Below are positions 16,131 through 27,637 of a DNA stretch of 64,000 nucleotides, piece after piece. The notes beneath the pieces are model-generated. The model ran no database searches, had not been told where the DNA came from, and saw only the letters and a list, made by a program, of their open reading frames with translations. The position numbers and the translations under genes were made by a program. The stretch comes from Bosea sp. BIWAKO-01 (lineage in GTDB: Bacteria; Pseudomonadota; Alphaproteobacteria; Rhizobiales; Beijerinckiaceae). Each line of letters begins with the position of its first letter. Position 1 is the stretch's first letter. The stretch covers positions 2,816,501 to 2,880,500 of the forward strand of contig NZ_BCQA01000001.1 of assembly GCF_001748145.1 (NCBI RefSeq). The letters are read 5' to 3'.

Positions 16131-17084
16131 ATGCGTAGCTATCTTGATTTCGAGAAACCGGTCGCCGAGCTTGAGGCGAAGGCGGATGAGTTGCGTGCCC
16201 TGGATGCAAAGGGAGACGGCTATTCTCTGTCCGAGGAGATCGGAAAGCTCGATGCCAAGGCGAGCCAGGCGCTCAAGGACCTCTATGGCGCCCTGACGCC
16301 CTGGCAGAAGACGCTGGTCGCCCGGCATCCGCAGCGACCGCATTTCATCGACTACTGCGCGGCGCTGATCACCGAATTCACGCCGCTGGCGGGCGACCGC
16401 ACCTTCGGTGAGGACGAGGCGATCGTCGGCGGTTTCGGGCGCTTCCGGGGCCAGCCGGTCTGCGTGATGGGCCAGGAGAAGGGCAACAGCACCGAGACCC
16501 GCATCCGGCACAATTTCGGCATGCCGAAGCCTGAAGGCTATCGCAAGGCCGTCCGTCTGGCCGAGCTTGCCGACCGTTTCGGCTTGCCGGTTCTGAGCTT
16601 CGTCGACACCGCCGGTGCCTATCCGGGGATCGAGGCCGAGGAGCGCGGGCAGGCGGAAGCGATTGCGCGCTCGACTGAAGCCTGGCTCGGTCTGCGCAGC
16701 CCGAGCGTCGCGCTCGTGATCGGCGAGGGCGGATCAGGCGGCGCCATCGCGATCGCAGCCGCGAGCCGCGTGATCATGATGGAACATGCGATCTATTCGG
16801 TGATCTCGCCGGAGGGCGCTGCCTCGATTCTCTGGCGCGATACGGCGCGAGCCCAGGACGCCGCGACCGGCATGAAGATCACGGCGCAGGACCTGCTGAA
16901 GTTCGGCATCATCGACCGGATCGTCAGCGAGCCCACCGGAGGGGCGCATCGCGATCCCGAGATGGCGATTTCGCGCGCTGGCGATGCGATCGCAGCTGCC
17001 CTGTCCGATCTCGCGGGGCTCTCGGCCGAGCAGGTCGTCGCCCAGCGCGAGGAGAAATTCCTCGCGATCGGCCGCAGCCTCTGA
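16131..17084 (+). CDS. accA: Acetyl-CoA carboxylase carboxyltransferase subunit alpha
   Basis: A 317-aa protein starting at ATG 16131 (MRSYLDFEKPVAELE), the usual start for the family. It has an N-terminal helical segment, then the crotonase-like carboxyltransferase core with QEKGNSTETRIRHNFGMPKPEGYRKA, FVDTAGAYPGIEAEERGQ and IGEGGSGGAIAI. It forms the carboxyltransferase with AccD and transfers carboxyl from biotin to acetyl-CoA in fatty acid synthesis. accD is not in the window, as expected. It appears to be a single-gene unit. Confidence 0.96.
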   Translation: MRSYLDFEKPVAELEAKADELRALDAKGDGYSLSEEIGKLDAKASQALKDLYGALTPWQKTLVARHPQRPHFIDYCAALITEFTPLAGDRTFGEDEAIVGGFGRFRGQPVCVMGQEKGNSTETRIRHNFGMPKPEGYRKAVRLAELADRFGLPVLSFVDTAGAYPGIEAEERGQAEAIARSTEAWLGLRSPSVALVIGEGGSGGAIAIAAASRVIMMEHAIYSVISPEGAASILWRDTARAQDAATGMKITAQDLLKFGIIDRIVSEPTGGAHRDPEMAISRAGDAIAAALSDLAGLSAEQVVAQREEKFLAIGRSL

Positions 17085-17252
17085 GCTTCGCGATCCCGCT
17101 GTTTACGCTTCCTTTACCGTATGGCCAGATCTGACCCCCTTGTGGTAAGGAACGGTCAAGCCTAACGCTTCACAACCATGATGAGCGGCACGATTTCGCC
17201 GTCTTGAGCATACAAGGTCGGCGACGACCGCTTGATCAATGGGATCGACGAC

Positions 17253-18683
17253 GTGGCAGCAAGACACTTCGCCCTCGTGGCGCTCGTTGCTTTGACCCTG
17301 GGCGCCTGCGAAGAGGAGCGGTATCGCGGCTCTGCGCGCCATAACATCCCGATCCCGTCGGCGACCTACGCGCTGATGTCCCAGAAGGGCATGAGCAAGG
17401 ATCAGCCGATCCTGATCCGCTCCTACAAGAAGGAGTCGGAGCTCGAGGTCTGGAAGCGCAAAGGCGATGGCCGCTACGAGTTGCTGAAGACCTTCCCGAT
17501 GTGCCGCTGGTCCGGCCAGCTCGGTCCGAAGGTCCGCGAAGGCGATCGCATGGCGCCGGAGGGCTTCTATGCCATCTCTCCGGGGCAGATGAACCCGAAT
17601 TCGTCGTATTATGTCTCATTCAACATGGGCTATCCCAATGCCTATGACCGGTCGCATGGGCGCACCGGTGCGCATTTGATGGTTCATGGCGCCTGCTCCT
17701 CGGCGGGCTGCTATTCGATGACCGACGATCAGATCGGCGAGATCTATGCGCTGGTGCGCGAAGCGCAGGGCGCCGGCCAGAAGGCCGTGCAGATGCAGGC
17801 CTTCCCCTTCCGGATGACGCCGGAAAACCTCGCCAAGCACCGGCTCGATCCCAATATCGCCTTCTGGAAGAACCTGAAGGAAGGCTCGGACTATTTCGAG
17901 GTCGCCAAGGACGAGCCGAGCGTCGGCGTCAGCGGCGGCCGCTACGTCTTCAACGGTGGCAATCTCGGCGGGGCCGTGGCGCAGAAGCGCCAGCAGGATG
18001 ACGCTCAGGTTGCGGCGCTGGTGGCCAAGGGCACACCGGCGGTGAAGCTGATCTATGATGATGGCGACCAGCACAACTCCTTCAAGCAGACGCTCGTCGC
18101 GGGCGGTTCCGATTCGCTGAACAAGTCGGCATCCTGGGCTTCGCGGGATGTCGGCATCAGCCGTCCGGACGCGCTGACCGTTGGCCCACGCGTCGTCGTG
18201 CTGGACGACAAGGGACGGACCAAGGCGACCGTGCGTGCGACCTCGGCGGACAATGAGGCCGTGCTTGCTGCTGTGGCCTCCGCGCCGGCCGAGGTGGCGG
18301 CGACACCGGCTGCTGCTCCCGCTGTGGTGGCGAAACCCGCCGCTGCGCCGGCCGCGGCCGTTGCCGCGACCCAGGTGGCCAAGGTCCTGCCAGGTGCCGC
18401 CCAGCAGGCGCCAGTCGTTGCCAGCGCGGTGCCGGCTGCCCCTGCCGTGGGCACCGTCGCCGATAACCGCCCCTTCTATCAGCGTGCGCTGAGCTTCGTG
18501 CCCTTGATCGGGGGCTCGGCGCAGCCTGTGGAGGCGCCTGCGGCCGCGCCAGTCGCTTCCGTGGTCCCGGCGAAGCCGACCAACATGCGCACGCCGCTGC
18601 CGCCGCGCCGGGCGGACACGCTGCGCACGACGCAACTCGACCAGTCGAACGCTGCCTATTCCAGTCAGTCCGCGACCCGTTGA
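17253..18683 (+). CDS. L,D-transpeptidase lipoprotein of the YafK type
   Basis: About 476 aa from GTG 17253 (TTG 17232 would add seven residues). The signal sequence ends in a lipobox LGAC with Cys19, so it is probably a lipoprotein. The YkuD/L,D-transpeptidase domain follows (about 35-190), with MVHGACSSAGCYSMTDDQI giving the catalytic His and the Cys of HG-x5-GC. The last 180 residues are Ala/Pro/Val-rich and low in complexity, ending in a basic RTPLPPRRAD stretch, which suits a cell-wall-facing linker. The enzyme should make or process peptidoglycan crosslinks or attachments. Confidence 0.87.
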   Translation: MAARHFALVALVALTLGACEEERYRGSARHNIPIPSATYALMSQKGMSKDQPILIRSYKKESELEVWKRKGDGRYELLKTFPMCRWSGQLGPKVREGDRMAPEGFYAISPGQMNPNSSYYVSFNMGYPNAYDRSHGRTGAHLMVHGACSSAGCYSMTDDQIGEIYALVREAQGAGQKAVQMQAFPFRMTPENLAKHRLDPNIAFWKNLKEGSDYFEVAKDEPSVGVSGGRYVFNGGNLGGAVAQKRQQDDAQVAALVAKGTPAVKLIYDDGDQHNSFKQTLVAGGSDSLNKSASWASRDVGISRPDALTVGPRVVVLDDKGRTKATVRATSADNEAVLAAVASAPAEVAATPAAAPAVVAKPAAAPAAAVAATQVAKVLPGAAQQAPVVASAVPAAPAVGTVADNRPFYQRALSFVPLIGGSAQPVEAPAAAPVASVVPAKPTNMRTPLPPRRADTLRTTQLDQSNAAYSSQSATR

Positions 18684-18692
18684 GTTTCCTTC

Positions 18693-18713
18693 GTCACGCA
18701 TTCGATGCGTGAC
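18693..18713. repeat. Perfect hairpin just after the transpeptidase gene
   Basis: Arms GTCACGCAT (18693-18701) and ATGCGTGAC (18705-18713) around a TCG loop, followed by AAAAATA. The run of A after the stem does not suit a rightward terminator; it would precede a T-run only if read leftward. Confidence 0.4.
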
Positions 18714-18761
18714 AAAAATATCACCAGATCCTGGCTTCGTTGCAGAAGCTCATTCTGACAG

Positions 18762-18797
18762 CGCAGATGCCGCCCGACAGGCGGCTTCTGCGATTTT
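18762..18797 (+). terminator. Rho-independent terminator before the porin gene
   Basis: Thirteen pairs with one T-T mismatch form between 18762-18774 and 18780-18792 around a CGACA loop, followed at 18794 by TTTTCTT. This is a good intrinsic terminator for the L,D-transpeptidase gene. Confidence 0.7.
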
Positions 18798-18909
18798 CTT
18801 ATGCAGGATGCCAAAAAGCTCGTCTTGCTGAGAATCCGGTTCCATCGGCCTGATTGAGGCAGAAACGCGGCAATTCGCGCGCGGTTTCTGTCTTTTGACG
18901 GAGCTACTG

Positions 18910-19833
18910 ATGGTTCTCGATCTGATACGTCTTCCGGCGACTGGCGCGGCGCTGTCGCTCGCCATGTTTGCTGGTGCGGCCCAGGCATCCGACCTGCCAA
19001 GCAAGAAGGGGCCGCCGCCGGCGCCGGTTCCGCCGAGCATCACCTGGATCGATGCTGCGGTCAGCATCAAGGGCGTGACCGACTACGTTTTCCGCGGCAT
19101 CTCGCAGACGGACCGCAAGCCGGGCGTTCAAGGCTCGGTCGAGCTGCAGTTCTATGACAACCTGTTCTATCTCGGCGTCTTCGGTGCCAATGTCGATCTC
19201 GCGACCAACCCGCCGGCCGAGATCGACTTCTATGGCGGTATCCGTCCGAAGTTCGGCCCGGTCACCTTCGACCTGGGCGTGATCCAATATTACTATCCGA
19301 ACGAGAAGCGCTTCATCGACGGGCTCGGCGTGATCTGGACGCCGCGCAATACCGACTTCACCGAGCTTGCCGGCAAGGTCTCCTATAACTGGGAGGACAA
19401 GGCCACGCTCGGCGCCAATATCTTCTACGCCTGGGATTGGCTCGGCACGGGCGCAACGGGCACCTACGCTTCGCTGACGGCCAAGTACAATCTGCCCTTC
19501 CTCGAAGGTCTCTCGGTCTCCGGCGAGTTCGGTCGCTACTGGCTCGGCACCACCAGCACCAATATCGCGTTCCCGACGGCGATCCGGCTGCCCGACTACA
19601 ATTACTGGAATGCCGGCCTGTCCTACACCTACAAGAACCTGACCGCCGATCTGCGCTATCACGACACCAACCTGTCCAAAGCCAACTGCTTCCTGCTGAC
19701 CTCCGATCCGCGCGGGATCGCCCGAGGCAACGCGGGAGGCGGGTACAGCTCGAACTGGTGCAACCCGACCGTGGTCGGGACGCTCTCCTTCGATATCACG
19801 GCGAGCAGCGTCGGAATCTTCGCGCCGAAGTGA
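18910..19833 (+). CDS. TorF-family putative outer-membrane porin
   Basis: A 307-aa protein starting at ATG 18910 behind GGAG (18900-18903). The signal peptide ends near AAQASD. After a short proline-rich stretch the protein is built of alternating amphipathic strands: VSIKGVTDYVFRGISQTDRKPGVQGS is the signature of the TIGR02001/TorF family, followed by FYDNLFYLGVFGANVD and EIDFYGGIRP. Aromatic-rich strands run to the C-terminus. It is predicted to be an outer-membrane channel, possibly for small organic solutes; the substrate is unknown. Strong terminators flank the gene on both sides. Confidence 0.85.
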   Translation: MVLDLIRLPATGAALSLAMFAGAAQASDLPSKKGPPPAPVPPSITWIDAAVSIKGVTDYVFRGISQTDRKPGVQGSVELQFYDNLFYLGVFGANVDLATNPPAEIDFYGGIRPKFGPVTFDLGVIQYYYPNEKRFIDGLGVIWTPRNTDFTELAGKVSYNWEDKATLGANIFYAWDWLGTGATGTYASLTAKYNLPFLEGLSVSGEFGRYWLGTTSTNIAFPTAIRLPDYNYWNAGLSYTYKNLTADLRYHDTNLSKANCFLLTSDPRGIARGNAGGGYSSNWCNPTVVGTLSFDITASSVGIFAPK

Positions 19834-19857
19834 CGCTGCGCTCCTCCAGGACAAACG

Positions 19858-19889
19858 AAAGAGGGCCGCTCGTGAGAGCGGCCCTCTTT
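19858..19889. terminator. Bidirectional terminator between porin and secA
   Basis: A perfect 14-base stem (19858-19871 with 19876-19889) closes a GTGA loop. AAAGAGGGCC on one side and GGCCCTCTTT on the other give both strands a short T-run. It separates the convergent porin and secA genes and should stop transcription from both. Confidence 0.85.
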
Positions 19890-19920
19890 CCTATTCCAAG
19901 GACTGAAGCGGCCGACTGTG

Positions 19921-22698
<2,778 letters not shown>

Positions 22699-23048
22699 GT
22701 CTGGCCTTCTTTCGGTGCCTGGCTCGCGGCGGCGCATGGTCATCATCCTGCGCCGACGGAAGCCGGATTATCTCAATTCGACCGCGTGTTTAGACGCGTG
22801 CGGGTGCGGGGTCCAGCGTCGCTTTTGCCGGAGCCGGCGCGCTGATCGTGAGGCATCGCTCGCCGGGATGTGGGGTTTTGCACCGCAGGTGCCAAGGGGA
22901 TCGGTGGCGGGGATGTAAAAAGCGCCTGCGGATTACCGAAAAGCAACGTTCAGGCAACCTCTAAGTGGCTCAATCGCCTTGCCTTCGCCGTGTTCAACTG
23001 GCAGTGGAGCGCCAGCATTATTCTGGACATCAGCGAAAGGCCGTCCCG
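22699..23048. other. Divergent intergenic region between secA and the parvulin gene
   Basis: This 350-base region holds no gene I can support. It should contain the promoters of secA (leftward) and of the peptidyl-prolyl isomerase gene (rightward). I see no clean -35/-10 pair, no recognisable leader peptide gene for secA and no riboswitch. Confidence 0.4.
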
Positions 23049-23909
23049 ATGAAATTGTCCCGTTTCGCCATGCTGCCGCTTGGGCTTGCATTGGCCGGCG
23101 CACCGATGCTTGCCCTGCCGGCCTTCGCTCAGGCGGACAAGGTCGTGGCCAAGGTCGACGGAATCGCGATCACCGAGCGCGACATGACGCTGGCCAGCGA
23201 AGATCTGGCCGAGCGTCTCGCGCAGCTCCCCGAGGACCGCAAGCGCGACGAGGTGATCAACTACCTCGTCGACCTCAAGCTTGGGGCCAAGGCTGCCGTG
23301 GCAGCCAAGATCGCGGAAGGGCCGGATTTCGCGTCGCGCCTCGCCTATTACCGCGAGAAGGTTCTGCTCGACGAGTATCTGACGCGCGAGGCCAAGAAGG
23401 CTGCGACGCCGGAAGCGGCGAAGAAGCTCTTCGAAGATACCGTCAAGGCCATGGCGCCCGAGGAAGAGGTGCATGCGCGCCACATCCTGGTCGAGGATGA
23501 AGCCAAGGCCAAGGACGCTGCGGCACGGGTGAAGAAGGGCGAGGATTTCGCCAAGGTCGCAGCCGAGCTCTCCAAGGATCCGGGTTCGGGCAAGGAAGGC
23601 GGCGATCTCGGCTGGTTCACGAAGGAGCGCATGGTTCCGCAGTTCTCGGAGGCTGCCTTCAAGCTCGAGAAGGGACAGATCTCGGACCCGGTGCAGAGCC
23701 AGTTTGGCTGGCATGTCATCAAGGTCGAGGACAAGCGCTCCAAGCCGCTGCCCAAGTTCGAGGATGTCAAGCCGCAGATCGACCAGTATCTCGAGCGCAA
23801 GGCCCAGCAGGACATCGTGCTGGCGCTACGCGAGAAGGCCAAGGTCGAGCGGCTCGACAAGCCAGCCGAGAAGCCCGCGGACAAGCCGGTCGAGCCGAAG
23901 AAGCCCTGA
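23049..23909 (+). CDS. Exported peptidyl-prolyl isomerase, parvulin type
   Basis: A 286-aa protein starting at ATG 23049. A signal peptide ends near PAFAQA (about 27). An N-terminal helical chaperone-like domain (about 28-135; VDGIAITERDM) is followed by a parvulin rotamase domain (about 139-231) with VHARHILVEDE, GGDLGWFTKERMVPQFSEAAF and SQFGWHVIKVED. The tail is rich in Lys, Pro and Glu. It resembles SurA/PrsA-type periplasmic foldases, which help outer-membrane and exported proteins fold. A palindromic repeat separates it from argJ. Confidence 0.9.
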   Translation: MKLSRFAMLPLGLALAGAPMLALPAFAQADKVVAKVDGIAITERDMTLASEDLAERLAQLPEDRKRDEVINYLVDLKLGAKAAVAAKIAEGPDFASRLAYYREKVLLDEYLTREAKKAATPEAAKKLFEDTVKAMAPEEEVHARHILVEDEAKAKDAAARVKKGEDFAKVAAELSKDPGSGKEGGDLGWFTKERMVPQFSEAAFKLEKGQISDPVQSQFGWHVIKVEDKRSKPLPKFEDVKPQIDQYLERKAQQDIVLALREKAKVERLDKPAEKPADKPVEPKKP

Positions 23910-23929
23910 GCGGCTGATCGTTGCGCTCA

Positions 23930-23997
23930 TTCCCGGGCCTGGCCCGGGAACGTCAGAGAGAATTGCGACATGATGCCCGGGCAAGCCCGGGCATCAT
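23930..23997. repeat. GC-rich double palindrome, REP-like
   Basis: Two perfect inverted repeats lie side by side. TTCCCGGGCC / GGCCCGGGAA (23930-23939, 23941-23950) has a one-base centre. The second has 13-base arms (23970-23982 with 23985-23997), reading ATGATGCCCGGGC on the left, around AA. The common CCCGGG core is typical of REP-like intergenic elements in alphaproteobacteria. It lies between the parvulin gene and argJ. Confidence 0.65.
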
Positions 23998-24079
23998 GCG
24001 TTTGGGCTCTGCATTTCCAACTCTTGTCTTCCGCCCGCTGCTGCGGCACATCGGACGCCTCGTTTCAGGAGATGCTTCG

Positions 24080-25330
24080 ATGGCTGGCAAGGATGTTCCC
24101 GTTTCCCCGCTCGCGCCGAAGCGCCAGCCAAAGGTTCCGGCCGTGCCGGGCGTGCGCTTTGCCACCGCCGAAGCGGGCATTCGTTACAAGGGCCGGACCG
24201 ATGTGGTCTTCATGCTGCTCGACGAGGGCACGCAGGCCGCCGGTGTCTTCACCCGCTCGAAATGCCCCTCCGCGCCGGTCGACTGGTGCCGTGAGAACCT
24301 GGCGCAAGGCAAGGCGCGGGCGATCGTCGTCAATTCCGGCAACGCCAATGCCTTTACCGGCCTTAGGGGCCGCGATTCCGTCAAGCTGACCGCCGAGATC
24401 GCCGCCAAGGCGGCCGGCTGCAAGCCGCAGGAGGTTTTCATCGCCTCTACGGGTGTGATCGGCGAGCCGTTGGATGCGACGAAGTTCGAGGGCGTGCTGA
24501 AGGACTGCGCCTCCCGCGCGGCTGACGGCCCGTGGATCGATGCGGCCAAGGCGATCATGACCACCGACACCTTCCCGAAGGCGCTCTCGCGCAAGGCGAA
24601 GATCGACGGGCATGAGGTGGTCATCGCCGGTATTGCCAAGGGCGCCGGCATGATCGCGCCCGACATGGCGACGATGCTTTCCTTCGTCTTCACCGACGCG
24701 CCGATTGCCGCGCCGGTGCTGCAGGCGCTGCTCTCCAAGGGCGTCAAGGGTTCGTTCAATGCCGTAACGGTCGACAGCGACACCTCGACCTCCGACACGT
24801 TGATGCTGTTCGCTACGGGGAAGGCGGCGGCACGCGGCGTGCCGGTGATCACCGAGGTCAACGATGCACGCCTCTCCGGCTTCAAGCGTGCGCTCAATGC
24901 ATTGCTGCTCGAGCTGTCCCATCTCGTCTGCAAGGACGGCGAAGGTGCGCGGAAATTCGTGGAGGTGCGGGTCACCGGTGCGACCTCCGCGCGCTCTGCC
25001 AAGCGCGTTGCGCTCTCGATCGCGAACTCGCCGCTGGTCAAGACGGCGATCGCCGGCGAGGACGCCAATTGGGGCCGCGTCGTCATGGCCGTCGGCAAGG
25101 CCGGCGAGCCGGCCGATCGCGACAGGCTCGACATCTCCTTCGGCGACATCACAGTCGCGAAGCAGGGCGCCCGTGCACCGTCCTACGACGAGACCGCCGT
25201 CTCCGATTACATGAAGGGCGACGACATCGTCATCACGGCCGATCTCGGGCTGGGCCGGGGCAAGTCCACCGTCTGGACCTGCGATCTCACCAAGGCCTAT
25301 GTCGAGATCAATGGCGATTATCGCTCCTGA
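24080..25330 (+). CDS. argJ: Bifunctional glutamate N-acetyltransferase / amino-acid acetyltransferase
   Basis: A 416-aa protein starting at ATG 24080 behind AGGAGA (24067-24072). It contains the self-cleavage site in [17 protein letters not shown], cut between Ala and Thr so that Thr becomes the N-terminal nucleophile of the beta chain. [13 protein letters not shown] in the alpha chain and [13 protein letters not shown] in the beta chain are typical. It moves acetyl from N-acetylornithine to glutamate in the arginine cycle. Sequence alone does not show whether it also uses acetyl-CoA. The next gene overlaps its end. Confidence 0.96.
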   Translation: MAGKDVPVSPLAPKRQPKVPAVPGVRFATAEAGIRYKGRTDVVFMLLDEGTQAAGVFTRSKCPSAPVDWCRENLAQGKARAIVVNSGNANAFTGLRGRDSVKLTAEIAAKAAGCKPQEVFIASTGVIGEPLDATKFEGVLKDCASRAADGPWIDAAKAIMTTDTFPKALSRKAKIDGHEVVIAGIAKGAGMIAPDMATMLSFVFTDAPIAAPVLQALLSKGVKGSFNAVTVDSDTSTSDTLMLFATGKAAARGVPVITEVNDARLSGFKRALNALLLELSHLVCKDGEGARKFVEVRVTGATSARSAKRVALSIANSPLVKTAIAGEDANWGRVVMAVGKAGEPADRDRLDISFGDITVAKQGARAPSYDETAVSDYMKGDDIVITADLGLGRGKSTVWTCDLTKAYVEINGDYRS

Positions 25331-26237
25331 GGCGACCGCTCCGGCTGAACCCAGCCGGAGCTTCATCGTCGGCAATCTGTTCCTCTGCTCGTTCTTCTGG
25401 GGCTGCAGCTTCCTGTTCATCAAGCTGATGAGCGGCGAGGTGCCGCCGCTGGCTGTCGCGGCGGGGCGCGGCCTGCTCGGGGCAACGGCGCTGGCCCTCT
25501 GGGTGAGCTTTCTCGGGCAGAGCCCATTGCCACGGCGGCATGAACTCCGGCACTGGCTCGTGCTCGGCACCACCAATGGCTGGGTGCCGAACGTGCTCGT
25601 CGCCTATGCGCTGACGCAGCTCGCCAGCGGGCCTGCAGCGATGATCCAGGCCGCCGGTCCGTTGGTGACTGCGATCTTCGCGCATTTTCTCTTTGCGGAG
25701 GAGCGGCTCTCCGGACGTAGGGTTCTTGGCGTGCTGCTCGGGATGGTCGGCGTCGCGATCCTGATCGGCCCCCGCCTGGTCGCAGGCGGCGGGACCGCCT
25801 ATGGCGTCGCCGCCATGGTCGGTGTGATGCTCGCCTATGCTGCCGGGAATCTCTATGTCCGTGCGGTGCCCGCACCGGCCGGAAATCCCGCGCGCCTCGC
25901 GCTCGGCCAGCAGGTCGTCTCCGGGATTGTCGCGCTTGGGCTGACCCTCGTCTTCATCGGGCCCGCCGGACTGCTTCCGATCCAGAATCACCTGCTTGTC
26001 ATGCTCGCGCTCGGTATCGCCTCGACGGCCATCCCGATGGCGATCTTCATGAAGCTGATCCGTGCTGCGGGTCCGACGCGGGCGGCGATGACCGGCTATC
26101 TCGTTCCCACCGTCGCGACCGTCATGGGGGTGCTCATCCTTGGTGAAACACTGGAGCTGCGTCAGCTCGTCGGGGGCTGCATCATCCTCGCCGGAGTGTT
26201 TCTGGTCTCGACAGCACGGCGGGTGGGGGTGACCTGA
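25311..26237 (+). CDS. EamA/DMT-family membrane transporter
   Basis: About 308 aa with ten hydrophobic helices in two EamA repeats. The start is ATG 25311 or 25299; either overlaps the end of argJ by about 20-30 bases. Helix 1 has [23 protein letters not shown], and the second repeat ends [24 protein letters not shown], both typical of drug/metabolite transporters. The overlap with argJ and the closeness of mutT point to one transcript. The substrate (amino acid, metabolite or drug) is unknown. Confidence 0.87.
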   Translation: MAIIAPEATAPAEPSRSFIVGNLFLCSFFWGCSFLFIKLMSGEVPPLAVAAGRGLLGATALALWVSFLGQSPLPRRHELRHWLVLGTTNGWVPNVLVAYALTQLASGPAAMIQAAGPLVTAIFAHFLFAEERLSGRRVLGVLLGMVGVAILIGPRLVAGGGTAYGVAAMVGVMLAYAAGNLYVRAVPAPAGNPARLALGQQVVSGIVALGLTLVFIGPAGLLPIQNHLLVMLALGIASTAIPMAIFMKLIRAAGPTRAAMTGYLVPTVATVMGVLILGETLELRQLVGGCIILAGVFLVSTARRVGVT

Positions 26238-26412
26238 GCCGCACGCGGGGGCCCGCGCTTGCCTTGATCCTCCGGGCCAGAGCGTCATCGCCCAGAAGAT
26301 CCGGCCGCGACGCGGATGCACTCACCGGAGCAGACGGTTCGGCCTATGACACGGCCACCGATGACGGTAAGGAGCGTGAGCCATCACCATCCTCTCCGGG
26401 ACCTGAGCCTTC

Positions 26413-26817
26413 GTGAAACTGCTTCTCGTTGTTGCCTGTGCACTGATCGATACCGACAACCGCGTCCTCGTCACGCAGCGTCCGGAGGGCAAGTCGCTTG
26501 CCGGACTGTGGGAATTCCCCGGCGGCAAGCTCGAAGCGGGGGAGCGGCCGGAGCCGGCGCTGATCCGCGAGCTGTCTGAGGAACTCGGCATCAGCGTGAA
26601 AGAGGATTGCCTGGCGCCCCTGACCTTCGCGAGCTACGCCTATCCGGAATTCCACCTGCTGATGCCGCTCTATATCTGCCGGCGTTGGGAAGGTGCGGTC
26701 GTCTCGGCCGAAGGTCAGGCGCTGAAATGGGTGCGGCCCGGCAAGCTGCGGGATCTCGCCATGCCACCGGCCGACGAGCCGCTGATCCCGCACCTGATCG
26801 ATCTCCTGGGGGCGTAA
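26413..26817 (+). CDS. mutT: Nudix hydrolase, MutT (8-oxo-dGTP diphosphatase) type
   Basis: A 134-aa protein starting at GTG 26413 (MKLLLVVACALIDTDNRVL). The Nudix box is complete as G-x5-E-x7-REL-x-EELGI, reading GGKLEAGERPEPALIRELSEE. LAGLWEFPGGK before the box and PLYICRRWEG after it match MutT, which clears oxidised dGTP. It follows argJ and the DMT gene, an order I recall from related bacteria. About 175 bases with a GC-rich palindrome separate it from the DMT gene. Confidence 0.9.
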   Translation: MKLLLVVACALIDTDNRVLVTQRPEGKSLAGLWEFPGGKLEAGERPEPALIRELSEELGISVKEDCLAPLTFASYAYPEFHLLMPLYICRRWEGAVVSAEGQALKWVRPGKLRDLAMPPADEPLIPHLIDLLGA

Positions 26818-26836
26818 CGGGCCGCCCGGGGCCACT

Positions 26837-27265
26837 TCATGGCGGCGAAAGGACCTTCTGGAAGCAGGTCGACTGCGTGTCGGTATAGCCCAGGTGCTCG
26901 TAGAATTGCTTGACCCTGGCGTTGTCGCCGCGGACCAGCAGGTTCAGCTTCCACACCCCACGCTCGGCAAGCCAGCGCTCGGCTGCGGCCATGATGGTCC
27001 GGCCGAGGCCCTTGCCCTGGTGCGCCGGATCGGCCGCGACATAGTAGACCCAGCCGCGATGCCCGTCCTCGCCGACCATCACTGTCGCGACGATCGTGCC
27101 GTCCAGCACTGCGACGAGGACGGTCGAGTGCGAATCGCGGCACGCAAAGGCAATATCGGTTTCAGGGTCGTTCCAGGGGCGCGCGACGCCGGCGGCGCGC
27201 CAGAGAGTGCTGACCTGTTCGATGTCATCACCGCTGATATCGCGGATCAAGAGTGAGTCCGTCAC
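26837..27265 (-). CDS. GNAT acetyltransferase, YpeA-like
   Basis: A 142-aa protein, starting at GTG 27265 behind GAGAGG; a TTG two codons upstream is less likely. It has RDISGDDIEQVSTLWRAAG and RPWNDPETDI, then the acetyl-CoA loop YYVAADPAHQGKGLGRTIM and the final NARVKQFYEHLGY. This is the GNAT branch including E. coli YpeA. The substrate is unknown. It lies downstream of the zinc operon in the same direction, separated by the palindromic element, and converges on mutT. Confidence 0.87.
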   Translation of the reverse strand: MTDSLLIRDISGDDIEQVSTLWRAAGVARPWNDPETDIAFACRDSHSTVLVAVLDGTIVATVMVGEDGHRGWVYYVAADPAHQGKGLGRTIMAAAERWLAERGVWKLNLLVRGDNARVKQFYEHLGYTDTQSTCFQKVLSPP

Positions 27266-27302
27266 GCGCAACCTCTCGGTTCAGGTACCTGGCTCTCGTG
27301 TC

Positions 27303-27353
27303 TGCATCGGCTTCCCGGAAAACCGCAATCCACTTTTCGGGTCGACGCCCTAG
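27303..27353. repeat. 51-bp palindromic intergenic element, copy 2
   Basis: This copy matches 7088-7138 at 42 of 51 positions with no gaps. It starts TGCATCGGCTTCCCGG and ends CTAG, which again holds the TAG stop of a leftward gene (27350-27634). The partial inverted arms CGGCTTCC and GGAAAACCG remain pairable. It sits between the last gene of the zinc operon and a GNAT gene, so it may act as a 3' end element. Confidence 0.7.
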
Positions 27354-27634
27354 CGATCCGTGGCCAGTTCCAATGTCACGATCAGAGCCTCACGCGTCAG
27401 CTCCGCCATCGGCATCTGCGCCTTGTAGGCCCTGGTCTTCTCTCGTGGGTTCATCACCAGGATCACCGTCTCGGTGCCGGGGCAGGCAGGGTCCGCACAG
27501 AGGATCTCGTTGACGGCGATCGCGGCCTGCTCCGGCAGGCCGAGGAGGTCCCGGGTCTCGGCCTTGATACGGGTGGCCGCTTCCGAAGCGACGGCCTTGC
27601 CCGCATTGCCCTTGCCGAAGAGGCCGAAGCGCAT
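27350..27634 (-). CDS. Conserved 94-aa protein of unknown function with CADPACPG motif
   Basis: I recognise no domain in this 94-aa protein. It is basic at the N-terminus (MRFGLFGKGNAGKAVASE) and has a helical middle. The striking stretch ILCADPACPGTETVILVM places two cysteines five residues apart and could bind metal. It starts three bases after the WD40 gene, so it is certainly co-transcribed with it and is the last gene of the zinc operon. Its stop codon lies in a palindromic element. A role in zinc trafficking is a guess from position. Confidence 0.75.
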   Translation of the reverse strand: MRFGLFGKGNAGKAVASEAATRIKAETRDLLGLPEQAAIAVNEILCADPACPGTETVILVMNPREKTRAYKAQMPMAELTREALIVTLELATDR

Positions 27635-27637
27635 CGC

